Positions 45,825 to 55,874 of a DNA stretch of 64,000 bases are shown piece by piece. The stretch spans positions 27,508-91,507 of the forward strand of contig JAUIIB010000008.1 in assembly GCA_030431985.1 (NCBI GenBank). The letters are read 5' to 3'. The stretch comes from Gammaproteobacteria bacterium (GTDB lineage Bacteria > Pseudomonadota > Gammaproteobacteria > Burkholderiales > Nitrosomonadaceae). The translations under genes were made by a program, and so were the position numbers. The notes below the pieces were generated by a model. It had not been told where the DNA came from. It worked only from the letters and a program-made list of their open reading frames with translations, and did not search any database. Positions within the stretch are counted from its first letter, which is position 1, and each line of letters starts with the position of its first letter.

Positions 45825-47069
45825 CTATTGCTGAGTCGCTCTGCGAACGGCCTCCAGCAAAGCTGAGTCTAAATGTCCATCGGCAATCCGCTGTGTTCTT
45901 TGTTGAAAAATACTAATTGCTTTACGTGTTTGAGGGCCCATGACACCGTCAACACCTCCAGCATCGATACCCAGCGCATGTAAATCCTTTTGTAACTGCC
46001 GCACTTGTTCACGTTTAATTTTCATTTGATCTACTGGCAGTTGTTTGGAAAGAGCAGGCATACCAGCAATACGGTCGGCGAGATGGCCTACTGTTAATGC
46101 ATAATACTCTGAATTATTCCAGCGCATAATAACTTTGAAATTTGGTGTAACAAGAAATGCCGGGCCTCGATGACCGGCTGGTACCAATAGTGACAGCTTT
46201 TGTTCATGAGACAGTAAGTTCGTTTCGTATAGCGGCCTAACACCATGTTTTTTCCAGCCATCCAGAGTGAGTTTATGCTGTCTGCCGGCTAGCGAATAAT
46301 CAAAATTAGGAGGAAGAATAACTTCCTGTCCCCAGTCGAATTTAGCATTCCAGCCCACTTGACGCAGAAAATTAGCCGCCGAAGTCATTGCATCTGCCAA
46401 ACTTTCCCACAAGTTGCGTCGACCGTCGCCGTCGGCGTCGACAGCATAGTTTAGAAAAGTTGACGGCATAAATTGCATGTGTCCCATCGCACCTGCCCAT
46501 GAACCAATCATTTTATCGGGTGAAATGTCACCGGCATCAATGATACGCATAGCATTGAATAATTCTTGTGTAAAAAAAGCGCCGCGGCGAGTATCGCAAG
46601 CCAGGGTTGTAAGTGCGTCCGGTACCGACCAATCACCAAAATATCTGCCGTAATTAGTTTCGAGTCCCCAGAATGAAACCAGATATTTCGCTGGAACACC
46701 GGTTTTTTGCTCAATATGCTCAAATAAATCCCGGTGTTGGGTTAATAGTTTACGTCCCTTTCGTACGCGTTCATCTGTTATCCGCGCATTGAAATAACCC
46801 GCGAAAGTCTGGGTAAATTCAGGCTGGCGGCGATCAAGTTCAATAACGCGTCCCAGGTATTTAGCTTGATTTAAAATCCGGTTAGCAGTTTGTTCGGAAA
46901 TACCGTGTTGTATTGCCTTGAGTCTTAGATGGTCGACACATTGGTTAAATGACTGATTAGCTGAAAGCGTTGCGCAGTATATGAGCGCTCCGACCAAAAA
47001 TACTATTTTGAAAAAAATGATCAATGTTGAAGTGAGAGCGTACATGCCGGGTAGACGCAAAATAGACAT
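45825..47069 (-). CDS. MltB-like lytic murein transglycosylase with peptidoglycan-binding domain
   Basis: Cleaves the glycan strand to 1,6-anhydromuropeptides in the periplasm. The 414-residue protein (ATG 47069; the frame reaches 47117, overlapping fur) has a hydrophobic N-terminal export segment (LIIFFKIVFLVGALIYCATL), the SLT_2 catalytic region with PAKYLVSFWGLETNYGRYFG (catalytic Glu after GL), MGHMQFMPSTFLNYAVDADGDGRRN (cited in part) and a C-terminal PG_binding_1 domain (VRQLQKDLHALGIDAGGVDG). The Cys in the hydrophobic segment may be a lipobox but the fit is poor. Cotranscription with fur upstream is likely. Confidence 0.93.
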   Translation of the reverse strand: MSILRLPGMYALTSTLIIFFKIVFLVGALIYCATLSANQSFNQCVDHLRLKAIQHGISEQTANRILNQAKYLGRVIELDRRQPEFTQTFAGYFNARITDERVRKGRKLLTQHRDLFEHIEQKTGVPAKYLVSFWGLETNYGRYFGDWSVPDALTTLACDTRRGAFFTQELFNAMRIIDAGDISPDKMIGSWAGAMGHMQFMPSTFLNYAVDADGDGRRNLWESLADAMTSAANFLRQVGWNAKFDWGQEVILPPNFDYSLAGRQHKLTLDGWKKHGVRPLYETNLLSHEQKLSLLVPAGHRGPAFLVTPNFKVIMRWNNSEYYALTVGHLADRIAGMPALSKQLPVDQMKIKREQVRQLQKDLHALGIDAGGVDGVMGPQTRKAISIFQQRTQRIADGHLDSALLEAVRRATQQ

Positions 47070-47098
47070 AGCTTCAAAAAAATTGATATGTATAATTT

Positions 47099-47545
47099 TT
47101 ATTTGCGATGTGGGCATTCAGTACGTGTACATTCCGCATAAAGTGATAGTGAATGTTCCTGTAACTTGAACCCTCTTTCTTTTGCAATTGCAAGCTGACG
47201 CTTTTCAATTTCAGCATCATAAAATTCCTCTACGCGACCGCATTGTATACAGACCAAGTGATCGTGGTGTCCCTCACTTTTTAGTTCAAAAACCGCTTTG
47301 CCACTTTCAAAATGATGCCGTTCCAGTAGTCCTGCTTGTTCAAATTGGGTCAAAACCCTGTAAACTGTCGCTAATCCGATATCTTCGTTCTCATTGATTA
47401 ATTCTTTGTATACGTCTTCTGCAGAGAGATGGCGCACAGAACTATTTTCAAACAGATTCAAAATTTTGAGCCTTGGCAAAGTGGTCTTCAAGCCAATGGT
47501 TTTAAGATCAATGCTTTTAGCTTCTCCAGAATCGGAATTACTCAT
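47099..47545 (-). CDS. fur: ferric uptake regulator Fur
   Basis: Iron-dependent repressor. The 148-residue protein has an N-terminal winged helix ([43 protein letters not shown]) and a C-terminal dimer domain with [21 protein letters not shown], the CxxC structural zinc site and the late Cys pair CTRTEC. The divergent bamE gene and downstream dapB are the usual betaproteobacterial neighbours. A 13-base palindrome (GTAAATTATTTAC) lies between fur and bamE. It plausibly controls the TonB receptor at 5-7 kb, but no Fur box was seen there. Confidence 0.97.
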   Translation of the reverse strand: MSNSDSGEAKSIDLKTIGLKTTLPRLKILNLFENSSVRHLSAEDVYKELINENEDIGLATVYRVLTQFEQAGLLERHHFESGKAVFELKSEGHHDHLVCIQCGRVEEFYDAEIEKRQLAIAKERGFKLQEHSLSLYAECTRTECPHRK

Positions 47546-47561
47546 GGTTTTTTTCTGTCAT

Positions 47562-47574
47562 GTAAATTATTTAC
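47562..47574. promoter_or_regulatory. palindrome in the fur-bamE control region
   Basis: GTAAATTATTTAC is a perfect odd palindrome 16 bases before the fur start codon. It is AT-rich and not a close match to the 19-base Fur consensus, so an operator role is only possible. Confidence 0.25.
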
Positions 47575-47643
47575 TGTATCATATCGTGCTCTGCCATGCT
47601 CAGTCTACTATACACGCTTAACAAATCAATCTATCTCAATAAA

Positions 47644-48522
47644 ATGATTTTAAAAATCATCACATTGCTACTTTTTTTTAATTTTTTGGGATGTTCAATA
47701 ATGCCCCACGTCCTTTATAGAATTGACGTGCAGCAGGGTAATGTTGTTACGGACGAGATGCTGGAAACATTAAAACCGGGTATGACGAAGTCCCAGGTTC
47801 GTTTTGTGCTTGGTTCGCCGCTTGTTGTCGATGCGTTCCGGGATAACCGCTGGGACTATTTGTATATCCAGCGTGAAAAGGGCGATCTTATTGAACAAAA
47901 GCGATTGACGGTTTATTTTCAAGATGGTCGTCTGGCACGGGTAGAGAAGGAGCAGTTATTTTCACATCATTCGGATCATCCAAAGCTGGATACAATTATA
48001 GGTGATTCAGAAAAAGCAGAATTTGATTCGGGTGAATTTGTCGGCAATACAAAAAAAGTGATAGAGGCCGGTGATTTGGATGAAGCGGTGGAAACGACTG
48101 AAAAAACAATTGTCGACCCGAGAGAAGCAGCCGAAAAACCGGAAAAATTGATAGATGATGTCGAAATGGTATTAGATGACGATATTGAGAAAACGGAAGA
48201 TTCAATCGAAGAAGCGGCTGATTTGCCGGAAAAAACAATCGAACAATCGGAGAGAATCGTAGAGGAGCCGCAAGGTGTTGTAGAGAAAATGTCCAGTGAG
48301 CCCGAGAAACCAGACTTTGATTCTGAAAAAACCGTTCAGGATTCAAGAAAAGAACTGATTATTCCAAAAAGGACCACAGGCGATTTGGAGAATACCGTGG
48401 ATGAAGCGATGTTAATGCGAAGACGTCCATGCGACAGTAGCAAACCACCCTTCCATCCCAGAATGAAACAATTGCCGGATGAGACGGTACTGGAACAAAA
48501 AAATCCATGTTTTGATAAGTAA
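47644..48522 (+). CDS. bamE: BamE/SmpA outer membrane assembly lipoprotein with long acidic tail
   Basis: Subunit of the BAM complex that inserts beta-barrels into the outer membrane. The 292-residue product (ATG 47644; an earlier ATG at 47596 is possible) has a lipobox FLGC, then the BamE fold: LYRIDVQQGNVVTDEMLETLKPGMTKSQVRFVLGSPL (cited in part), DNRWDYLYIQ and KRLTVYFQDGRLARVE. BamE is usually about 110-150 residues; here some 170 extra C-terminal residues are Glu/Asp/Lys rich with repeated EKTI-, EKLI- and SERI-like units. The core is surely BamE; the tail is unlike any BamE I know. fur is divergent and dapB follows. Confidence 0.93.
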   Translation: MILKIITLLLFFNFLGCSIMPHVLYRIDVQQGNVVTDEMLETLKPGMTKSQVRFVLGSPLVVDAFRDNRWDYLYIQREKGDLIEQKRLTVYFQDGRLARVEKEQLFSHHSDHPKLDTIIGDSEKAEFDSGEFVGNTKKVIEAGDLDEAVETTEKTIVDPREAAEKPEKLIDDVEMVLDDDIEKTEDSIEEAADLPEKTIEQSERIVEEPQGVVEKMSSEPEKPDFDSEKTVQDSRKELIIPKRTTGDLENTVDEAMLMRRRPCDSSKPPFHPRMKQLPDETVLEQKNPCFDK

Positions 48523-49356
<834 letters not shown>

Positions 49357-49427
49357 AACTGATTTGCTGGTTGTCAAATTTTAGTCATTTCTTACCAGCT
49401 CTTTCAACATGATAGGGTTCAATTAAC

Positions 49428-50255
49428 ATGGCAACCTATGCTATCGGCGATATTCAGGGCTGTTATTCATCACTTAGAAGACTGCTCGATTTGATTGAAT
49501 TTGATGAAACACTGGACTGTTTATGGCTGGTGGGGGATTTAGTTAATCGTGGTCCCGAATCACTGGCAGTATTGCGGTTTATTAAACAATTGAACAGTGC
49601 GGCGATCACGGTATTAGGCAACCATGATTTGCACTTGCTGATGGTCGACGCCGGGATTGCGCATTGCAGAAAAGGAGATACGCTTCAAGAGATTCTAGAT
49701 GCATCAGACAAAGAGGAATTGCTGTATTGGTTGCGTCACAGGCAATTGTTTTATCATGAAGAAGGTTATGCATTGGTACATGCCGGATTGTTACCGGATT
49801 GGACTGTGTCGAAAGCCGCACAGCTTGCCGGAGAGGTCGAAACGGCACTGCGCCAGGACGATTATAAAAAAATATTTTCACGGTTATATGGTAACGAGCC
49901 AGATTATTGGCAAGATGAATGGGCGGGTAAAACGCGGTTACGAGTGGTTATCAATGCCATGACACGTATGCGTGTGTGCAGTGCTGCCGGACAGATGAAT
50001 TTTTTGTTCAAAGGCGCCTTACAGGATGTGCCGGATGGTTTTTTGCCGTGGTTTGAAGTACCTCAACGTGCAAGCCGAAACAGTACGGTAGTGTGTGGTC
50101 ACTGGTCTGCACTTGGTTTGCACATCACGGATAATATTGCCGCACTCGATAGCGGGTGTATTTGGAATGGATGTCTGTCTGCTATGCGTTTGGAAGATAG
50201 GAGGGTTTTTCAGATTCGTTGTGATAAACGGGTTGCGATAAATGACCGGCGATAA
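49428..50255 (+). CDS. apaH: symmetrical bis(5'-nucleosyl)-tetraphosphatase
   Basis: Hydrolyses diadenosine tetraphosphate to two ADP, also linked to removing Np4 caps on RNA in E. coli. The 275-residue metallophosphatase has GDIQGCYSSLRRLL, WLVGDLVNRGPESL, VLGNHDLHLL and later ALVHAGLLPDW and VVCGHWSALGL. Length is normal. Its last 74 bases overlap the end of the convergent plsC gene. The start at 49428 has a weak upstream AGGGTTC region. Confidence 0.96.
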   Translation: MATYAIGDIQGCYSSLRRLLDLIEFDETLDCLWLVGDLVNRGPESLAVLRFIKQLNSAAITVLGNHDLHLLMVDAGIAHCRKGDTLQEILDASDKEELLYWLRHRQLFYHEEGYALVHAGLLPDWTVSKAAQLAGEVETALRQDDYKKIFSRLYGNEPDYWQDEWAGKTRLRVVINAMTRMRVCSAAGQMNFLFKGALQDVPDGFLPWFEVPQRASRNSTVVCGHWSALGLHITDNIAALDSGCIWNGCLSAMRLEDRRVFQIRCDKRVAINDRR

Positions 50256-50979
50256 TCTCTTCGCATAAACGGGCTAATTCACGGCGGTTCCTTCCTGTAC
50301 TGCAAATCGGTTGGTTGCAATTGATAACTGCCTCGATATGAGGCTGACGCAAGATCTTTTGTAAAGAGGTCATGAGAGAAAGATCGGTGTATGCGGCGTC
50401 AGTGCAGGGTGCGCCGGTTTTGTCAAGGTAACGGATTGCGATTGGAAAGAGCAGTGCATCGGTGTTGATAGCGGATTGTAAGAGTGATGAATGAAAATGT
50501 CGCGTTTGTGTACCGTCGCTGGTCCCACCTTCAGGAAAAATGCACACGCGTTCGCCGGACATCAAAACATTGCTGATTTTTTGATTGATTCGCATTGTGT
50601 CGCGCCGTTTGGCGCGCTCGATAAAAAGCGTTCCCACACGTCTGCATAAAAAACCAACGACAGGCCAGTTGCGAATTTCAGATTTAGCGACAAACTGTGT
50701 CGGACTAACTGCCATAACTAAACATATATCCAGCCAGGAAACATGATTCGCGACAAACAGAGCTTGCTGCGTGCTTTGATTAGGTAGTTTGCCTGTGCAG
50801 TGTAACCTGATATTCAGAATTTTGAGTATACCTCTTGCCCAGTTTTTCATCATGCGGTTCTGCGTCGGATAGGGAAAAAACGGGTAGGCAATCGACTGCA
50901 TGACACCGGATAGAATATGAAATAACAAGCGGGTTAGGCGAGTGACTCGCACAATGTGAGGCGTGACGTTATTGCTCAT
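50182..50979 (-). CDS. plsC: 1-acyl-glycerol-3-phosphate acyltransferase family protein
   Basis: PlsC-type acyltransferase of phospholipid synthesis at the inner membrane. The 265-residue protein has the NHVSWLD (H-x4-D) motif near residue 88, GTLFIERAKRRD, the FPEGGTSDG motif near 152 and FPIAIRYL. An N-terminal hydrophobic part (HILSGVMQSIAYPFFPYP) is seen. Its 3' end overlaps apaH by 74 bases on the opposite strand. A perfect 9-base hairpin lies 18 bases before its start. It could also act on lyso-ornithine lipids, which use the same fold. Confidence 0.9.
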   Translation of the reverse strand: MSNNVTPHIVRVTRLTRLLFHILSGVMQSIAYPFFPYPTQNRMMKNWARGILKILNIRLHCTGKLPNQSTQQALFVANHVSWLDICLVMAVSPTQFVAKSEIRNWPVVGFLCRRVGTLFIERAKRRDTMRINQKISNVLMSGERVCIFPEGGTSDGTQTRHFHSSLLQSAINTDALLFPIAIRYLDKTGAPCTDAAYTDLSLMTSLQKILRQPHIEAVINCNQPICSTGRNRRELARLCEEIIAGHLSQPVYHNESEKPSYLPNA

Positions 50980-50996
50980 CTTCGTGAGGTTTATTT

Positions 50997-51019
50997 TTAA
51001 AATCGCGTAACGATTTTAA
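50997..51019. repeat. perfect 9-base inverted repeat upstream of plsC
   Basis: TTAAAATCG and CGATTTTAA are separated by CGTAA. It lies in the region between the divergent plsC and leuC genes, 18 bases before plsC. It may be an RNA hairpin in the plsC leader or a protein site. Confidence 0.45.
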
Positions 51020-51077
51020 CCTGTTTGTGTAGAAAAATTAAAAAAACATAATGCAAAATACCTAAAGCTGTTTATTC

Positions 51078-51094
51078 ATTACGCTTTGTGTAAT
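51078..51094. promoter_or_regulatory. T-N11-A dyad before leuC, possible LysR-type site
   Basis: ATTAC-N7-GTAAT lies about 55 bases before the leuC ATG. The dyad with T-N11-A spacing is the minimal pattern of LysR-family operators. It is common by chance in AT-rich DNA, and no LysR gene is adjacent. Confidence 0.2.
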
Positions 51095-51147
51095 AATTTA
51101 AAGTTAACTAGGTTTCTGAATTCTGAATCAAAATTAAATTAATTTGT

Positions 51148-52566
51148 ATGATGCAAACATTGTACGACAAACTCTGGAATCAACACGTCGTGCCAACTGA
51201 ATCGGGTGGCGCGGATGGCATGGCACTCCTGTATATCGATCGTCATTTAGTACATGAAGTAACCAGTCCACAGGCCTTTGAAAGTTTAAAAATGGCCGGA
51301 CGCAGGCCTTGGCGTTTAAATTCGATTCTGGCAGTAGCGGATCATAATGTGCCGACAACGGAACGCGGTGGGGGTATTAGCGATCCCGTATCGCGTTTAC
51401 AAGTGGATACGCTTGATAAAAACTGCGATGAGTTGGGTATTACCGAATTTAAAATGAACGATATGCGTCAAGGTATTGTTCATGTGATAGGTCCCGAGCA
51501 GGGTGCAACGCTTCCTGGTATGACAGTAGTTTGTGGGGATTCACATACCAGTACGCATGGCGCACTGGGTTGTCTTGCATTTGGTATCGGCACTTCAGAA
51601 GTTGAACATGTGCTTGCGACACAATGTTTATTGACCAGAAAATCGAAGTCTATGCGAGTTGCAGTCGAAGGTAAGCTTGGGTTAGGCGTTACCGCTAAAG
51701 ATATTGCGCTGGCGGTTATCGGTCAAATTGGAACGGCAGGAGGAACCGGCTACGCAATTGAGTTTGCGGGCGACGCCATTCGATCGTTGACCGTGGAAGG
51801 GCGTATGACATTGTGCAATATGGCCATTGAAGCAGGTGCGCGTGCTGGTATGGTTGCTGTCGACGAGACGACTATCGAGTATATTAAAGGAAGGCCGTTC
51901 GCTCCTCGGGGACAGTTGTGGGATCGAGCTGTTGCGCATTGGCAAACTTTACATAGTGATGATGACGCAATTTTTGATAAAACAGTAGTGTTAGACGCCA
52001 CAAACATTCGTCCTCAAGTAACCTGGGGCACATCCCCTGAGATGGTGACAACAATTGATGGGCGGGTTCCCGATCCTGTGAGTATAAATGATACCGTAAA
52101 ACGGCAGGATTTGGAGCAGGCACTGAAATATATGGGGTTGAAGCCTAATACGCCGATTCAATCAATTATCCTGGATAAAATTTTTATCGGTTCGTGTACG
52201 AACTCACGGATTGAGGATTTACGTGCCGCCGCGAAGGTTATTAAAGGCAGACGCATTGCTTCAACAATCAAATTGGCATTGGTGGTCCCAGGATCGGGTC
52301 TGGTTAAGCGTCAGGCCGAAGAAGAGGGACTGGATAAAATTTTTAAAACTGCCGGATTTGAATGGCGTGAACCCGGATGTTCAATGTGTCTTGCTATGAA
52401 CGATGATCGATTGTCAAAAGGTGAGCGCTGTGCCTCGACATCCAATCGAAATTTCGAGGGTAGACAGGGTCCGGGAGGACGAACACATCTGGTCAGTCCG
52501 GCTATGGCTGCCGCTGCCGCAATAGCCGGACATTTTGTCGATGTTAGTCAAATGGACGTTGGATGA
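51148..52566 (+). CDS. leuC: 3-isopropylmalate dehydratase large subunit
   Basis: Leucine pathway isomerase carrying a 4Fe-4S cluster. The 472-residue protein has [20 protein letters not shown], the cluster motifs [17 protein letters not shown] and [15 protein letters not shown], and a C-terminal [20 protein letters not shown] (each in part). Two ATG codons in tandem stand at the start; the first is given. It heads leuC - entericidin - leuD - leuB. No leader peptide or attenuator was recognised. Confidence 0.97.
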   Translation: MMQTLYDKLWNQHVVPTESGGADGMALLYIDRHLVHEVTSPQAFESLKMAGRRPWRLNSILAVADHNVPTTERGGGISDPVSRLQVDTLDKNCDELGITEFKMNDMRQGIVHVIGPEQGATLPGMTVVCGDSHTSTHGALGCLAFGIGTSEVEHVLATQCLLTRKSKSMRVAVEGKLGLGVTAKDIALAVIGQIGTAGGTGYAIEFAGDAIRSLTVEGRMTLCNMAIEAGARAGMVAVDETTIEYIKGRPFAPRGQLWDRAVAHWQTLHSDDDAIFDKTVVLDATNIRPQVTWGTSPEMVTTIDGRVPDPVSINDTVKRQDLEQALKYMGLKPNTPIQSIILDKIFIGSCTNSRIEDLRAAAKVIKGRRIASTIKLALVVPGSGLVKRQAEEEGLDKIFKTAGFEWREPGCSMCLAMNDDRLSKGERCASTSNRNFEGRQGPGGRTHLVSPAMAAAAAIAGHFVDVSQMDVG

Positions 52567-52637
52567 ATTTAACATTAAATAATGTGTATAGCCTCAATCA
52601 TTTATCGATTAATTTGTACATCTATAGGGAGAATACC

Positions 52638-52763
52638 ATGAAGTTTTTTACAACGGCGGTTACGTTAATCATGCTGTTTAGCCTGACGGCATGTAATACA
52701 ATGGCAGGTATCGGTAAAGACATTCAGGAGGGTGGAGAAGCGCTGGAGCGCTCTGCGCAATAA
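52638..52763 (+). CDS. entericidin-family lipoprotein inside the leu operon
   Basis: A 41-residue lipoprotein with signal peptide ending in the lipobox LTAC (Cys19) and mature part [19 protein letters not shown], almost the same as the entericidin at 13.3 kb. The ATG at 52638 has AGGGAGAA 6 bases before it; the frame extends further upstream without meaning. It lies 71 bases after leuC and 11 bases before leuD in one direction, so it must share their transcript. A lipoprotein in this slot is, from memory, common in betaproteobacteria; the reason is unknown. Confidence 0.93.
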   Translation: MKFFTTAVTLIMLFSLTACNTMAGIGKDIQEGGEALERSAQ

Positions 52764-52774
52764 ACATAAATACT

Positions 52775-53413
52775 ATGGAAAAATTTCAAAATTTTACCGG
52801 TATTGTTGTACCGCTCGACCGTGCAAACGTTGATACGGATGCAATCATTCCGAAACAATTTCTAAAATCTATCAAACGCTCGGGTTTTGGACAGTATTTG
52901 TTTGATGAATGGCGTTATCTGGATCATGGCGAACCGGGTATGGATGTTACGCAACGGCAGTTAAACCCTGATTTTGTTTTGAACAAGCCGCGCTATCAGT
53001 CAGCTCAGATTCTGTTGGGAAGAAGCAATTTCGGTTGCGGTTCAAGCCGTGAGCATGCACCGTGGGCACTTCAAGATTATGGGTTTAAAGTTGTCATTGC
53101 GCCAAGTTTTGCAGATATTTTCTTTAATAATTGTTTCAAGATCGGATTGCTACCGATCATTTTGGAAAACAATATCTTGGATCAGCTATTTGATAAAGTT
53201 TATAACACTGAGGGTTACGTATTAAATGTTAGTTTGAATGATCAGCTGCTGATAACACCCACTGAAGAACGCATTTCATTTGAAGTTGACGCATTCCGAA
53301 AGCATTGCCTGTTAAACGGTTTGGACGAAATCGGTTTGACACTGCAACATGCAGAGGAAATAAAACAATTTGAACAAAGACACCGTGAACAGCAACCCTG
53401 GTTATTCTTATAA
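52775..53413 (+). CDS. leuD: 3-isopropylmalate dehydratase small subunit
   Basis: Partner of LeuC. The 212-residue protein has [40 protein letters not shown] (substrate-binding loop) and [20 protein letters not shown]. Length is normal. It lies 11 bases after the small lipoprotein gene and 9 before leuB; the operon is tight. Confidence 0.97.
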   Translation: MEKFQNFTGIVVPLDRANVDTDAIIPKQFLKSIKRSGFGQYLFDEWRYLDHGEPGMDVTQRQLNPDFVLNKPRYQSAQILLGRSNFGCGSSREHAPWALQDYGFKVVIAPSFADIFFNNCFKIGLLPIILENNILDQLFDKVYNTEGYVLNVSLNDQLLITPTEERISFEVDAFRKHCLLNGLDEIGLTLQHAEEIKQFEQRHREQQPWLFL

Positions 53414-53422
53414 AAAATAATC

Positions 53423-54493
53423 ATGAAAACAATGAATATTGCTATTTTGCCAGGTGACGGCATAGGGCCGGAAATTGTTTCGCAGGCGTCACGATTGCTC
53501 GATGCTTTAAAAGCTGATGGGTTTAAAATTGAACTGGAATATGGATCAATTGGTGGTTGTGCAGTCGATGCTACGGGTGAACCATACCCTGAAGTTACAC
53601 ACCAGTTGGTTTCTCAGGCTGATGCCGTATTGCTGGGAGCTGTTGGCGGTCCCCAATACGATGCATTACCCAGGGCACAACGTCCGGAAAAGGGTCTGCT
53701 TGCCATTCGCAAGGCACTTAATTTATTTGCTAATCTGCGTCCTGCAATGCTTTATCCCGAACTGGCTACAGCGTCGAGCTTAAAACCTGAAATTGTAGCA
53801 GGCCTGGATATCATGATTGTACGTGAATTAACGGGCGACATTTATTTTGGTGAGCCGCGGGGTATTGAAACACGAAATGGACAACGTGTCGGCTTCAATA
53901 CCATGATTTATAGTGAATCTGAAATACAACGTATTGCCCATATTGCTTTTCAAGCTGCGCTAAAAAGGAATCGTAAACTGTGTTCGGTTGATAAAATGAA
54001 TGTCTTGGAATGTACACAGTTATGGCGCGATATCATCGAAGAAGTGGGCCAGGAATATCCGGATGTTTCGTTATCGCATATGCTGGTTGATAATGCGGCA
54101 ATGCAGTTAGTGCGGGACCCCAAACAATTCGATGTGATCGTGACGGGAAATATGTTTGGTGATATTTTATCTGATGAGGCATCGATGTTAACGGGATCGA
54201 TTGGTATGTTGCCGTCAGCTTCGCTTGATCACAACAACAAAGGATTGTATGAACCCATTCATGGCTCGGCACCGGATATTGCCGGAAAAAATCTCGCAAA
54301 TCCTCTTGCCACGATGCTTTCAGTGGCCATGATGATGCGTTATACCTTCAACCAAGAAGAGGTGGCAAAGCGTATTGAAGATGCTGTTAAAAAGGTTTTA
54401 GCCCAAGGATTGCGGACACGGGATATCGCAAGCGAAGGTACACCGATTTTAGGAACATGTGAAATGGGTGACGCTGTTTTGGCAGTGTTATAA
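53423..54493 (+). CDS. leuB: 3-isopropylmalate dehydrogenase
   Basis: Oxidative decarboxylation of 3-isopropylmalate, NAD dependent. The 356-residue protein has [58 protein letters not shown] and [20 protein letters not shown] (in part), then [20 protein letters not shown]. The start at 53423 is 9 bases after leuD. asd follows after 100 bases. Confidence 0.98.
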   Translation: MKTMNIAILPGDGIGPEIVSQASRLLDALKADGFKIELEYGSIGGCAVDATGEPYPEVTHQLVSQADAVLLGAVGGPQYDALPRAQRPEKGLLAIRKALNLFANLRPAMLYPELATASSLKPEIVAGLDIMIVRELTGDIYFGEPRGIETRNGQRVGFNTMIYSESEIQRIAHIAFQAALKRNRKLCSVDKMNVLECTQLWRDIIEEVGQEYPDVSLSHMLVDNAAMQLVRDPKQFDVIVTGNMFGDILSDEASMLTGSIGMLPSASLDHNNKGLYEPIHGSAPDIAGKNLANPLATMLSVAMMMRYTFNQEEVAKRIEDAVKKVLAQGLRTRDIASEGTPILGTCEMGDAVLAVL

Positions 54494-54593
54494 AGTTTTT
54501 AAAGATGTTAAATTAGAGTATGTCTGGAGAATTTAGACATAGTTTTTTAAATCAAATCGAAAGTCAGTAGTTTTAGGAGATGATAATCCAATT

Positions 54594-55706
54594 ATGAAGC
54601 AGGTCGGTTTTGTCGGTTGGCGGGGTATGGTGGGCTCTGTATTAATGCAGCGAATGCGTGATGAAAAAGATTTTTCTTTAATCGACCCTGTATTTTTTTC
54701 GACATCTCAAAAGGGAAATCAAGGACCGGATGTCGGCAAAGACGTGCCGCCCTTGAAAGATGCGTATGATACAAATGAGCTCATGGCGATGGATGTCATT
54801 GTGTCCTGTCAGGGCGGGGATTATACCAAGCAGGTGGCTAAGCAGTTGAGACATGCCGGATGGAAGGGTTACTGGATAGATGCTGCTTCTACGTTGCGTA
54901 TGGATAATGATGCTGTAATTGTGCTTGATCCGGTAAATATGCCTGTGATCGAACAAGCTATACACGACGGTGTAAGAAACTATATCGGTGGCAACTGTAC
55001 GGTGAGTCTGATGCTGATGGCAATAAGCGGTCTTATCAAAGAAGGTTTGGTTGAGTGGATTAACGTTATGACCTATCAGGCAGCTTCTGGTGCGGGAGCA
55101 CGAAATATGCGTGAGTTGTTACAACAGATGGGCGAAGCACATCATGTAGCCAAAGACCTGTTGGATAATCCGGCATCGAGTATTCTCGACATTGATCGTG
55201 AAGTTGCCGAAAAGCTGCGCGATAAAGATTTCCCGGTCACCAACTTTGGCGTTCCGTTAGCTGGCAGTTTAATTCCCTGGATTGATAAAGCAGTTGCTAA
55301 TGGTCAGAGTCGTGAAGAATGGAAAGGTATTGCTGAAACAAATAAGATTATGGGCAAAAAGGACCAGTCATTGCCTGTTGATGGAACCTGTGTTCGAATT
55401 GGTGCGATGCGATGCCATAGTCAGGCACTTACCCTCAAACTCAAAAAGAATATTTCATTAAGTGATGTAGAAGATATTATCGCTAATTCCAATAACTGGG
55501 TCCGAGTCGTTCCCAATGAAAAGGAAGCGACAACGAAGGAATTAACGCCTGCCGCCGTGACCGGTTCGTTATCGATACCGGTTGGGCGCATACGCAAATT
55601 GGCGATGGGCGATGAATACCTATCAGCATTTACAGTCGGCGATCAATTGTTATGGGGTGCCGCTGAACCGTTACGCAGAATGCTCAAAATTATAGTACAA
55701 CATTAA
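54594..55706 (+). CDS. asd: aspartate-semialdehyde dehydrogenase
   Basis: Branch-point enzyme for lysine, threonine and methionine, making aspartate semialdehyde from aspartyl phosphate. The 370-residue protein is of the gammaproteobacterial-type subfamily ([18 protein letters not shown]), with catalytic Cys135 in [28 protein letters not shown] and the His in [23 protein letters not shown] lies 15 bases before the ATG. It may be cotranscribed with leuB or have its own promoter in the 100-base gap. Confidence 0.97.
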   Translation: MKQVGFVGWRGMVGSVLMQRMRDEKDFSLIDPVFFSTSQKGNQGPDVGKDVPPLKDAYDTNELMAMDVIVSCQGGDYTKQVAKQLRHAGWKGYWIDAASTLRMDNDAVIVLDPVNMPVIEQAIHDGVRNYIGGNCTVSLMLMAISGLIKEGLVEWINVMTYQAASGAGARNMRELLQQMGEAHHVAKDLLDNPASSILDIDREVAEKLRDKDFPVTNFGVPLAGSLIPWIDKAVANGQSREEWKGIAETNKIMGKKDQSLPVDGTCVRIGAMRCHSQALTLKLKKNISLSDVEDIIANSNNWVRVVPNEKEATTKELTPAAVTGSLSIPVGRIRKLAMGDEYLSAFTVGDQLLWGAAEPLRRMLKIIVQH

Positions 55707-55734
55707 AATCATACGGTTATTGACTGATTATTAA

Positions 55735-55794
55735 GACAAATGGTATTGTCTTGGTATAAAGGCTTAAATTTCCAAGGAATTAACCTATAATTCC
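55735..55794. repeat. two short inverted repeats before fimV
   Basis: GACAA-N6-TTGTC at 55735-55750 and GGAATT-N7-AATTCC at 55776-55794 lie in the 168-base gap between asd and fimV. A TTGACT at 55720 and TATTGT at 55744 could be a weak sigma-70 promoter. None is proven. Confidence 0.3.
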
Positions 55795-55874
55795 GTAAGT
55801 ATTTGACGTTTGTACTAGTACGGTTCATGCTAGGCTTGAGCTATTTTCTTTTGTGAACAAGAGAGGGGTTCGCA

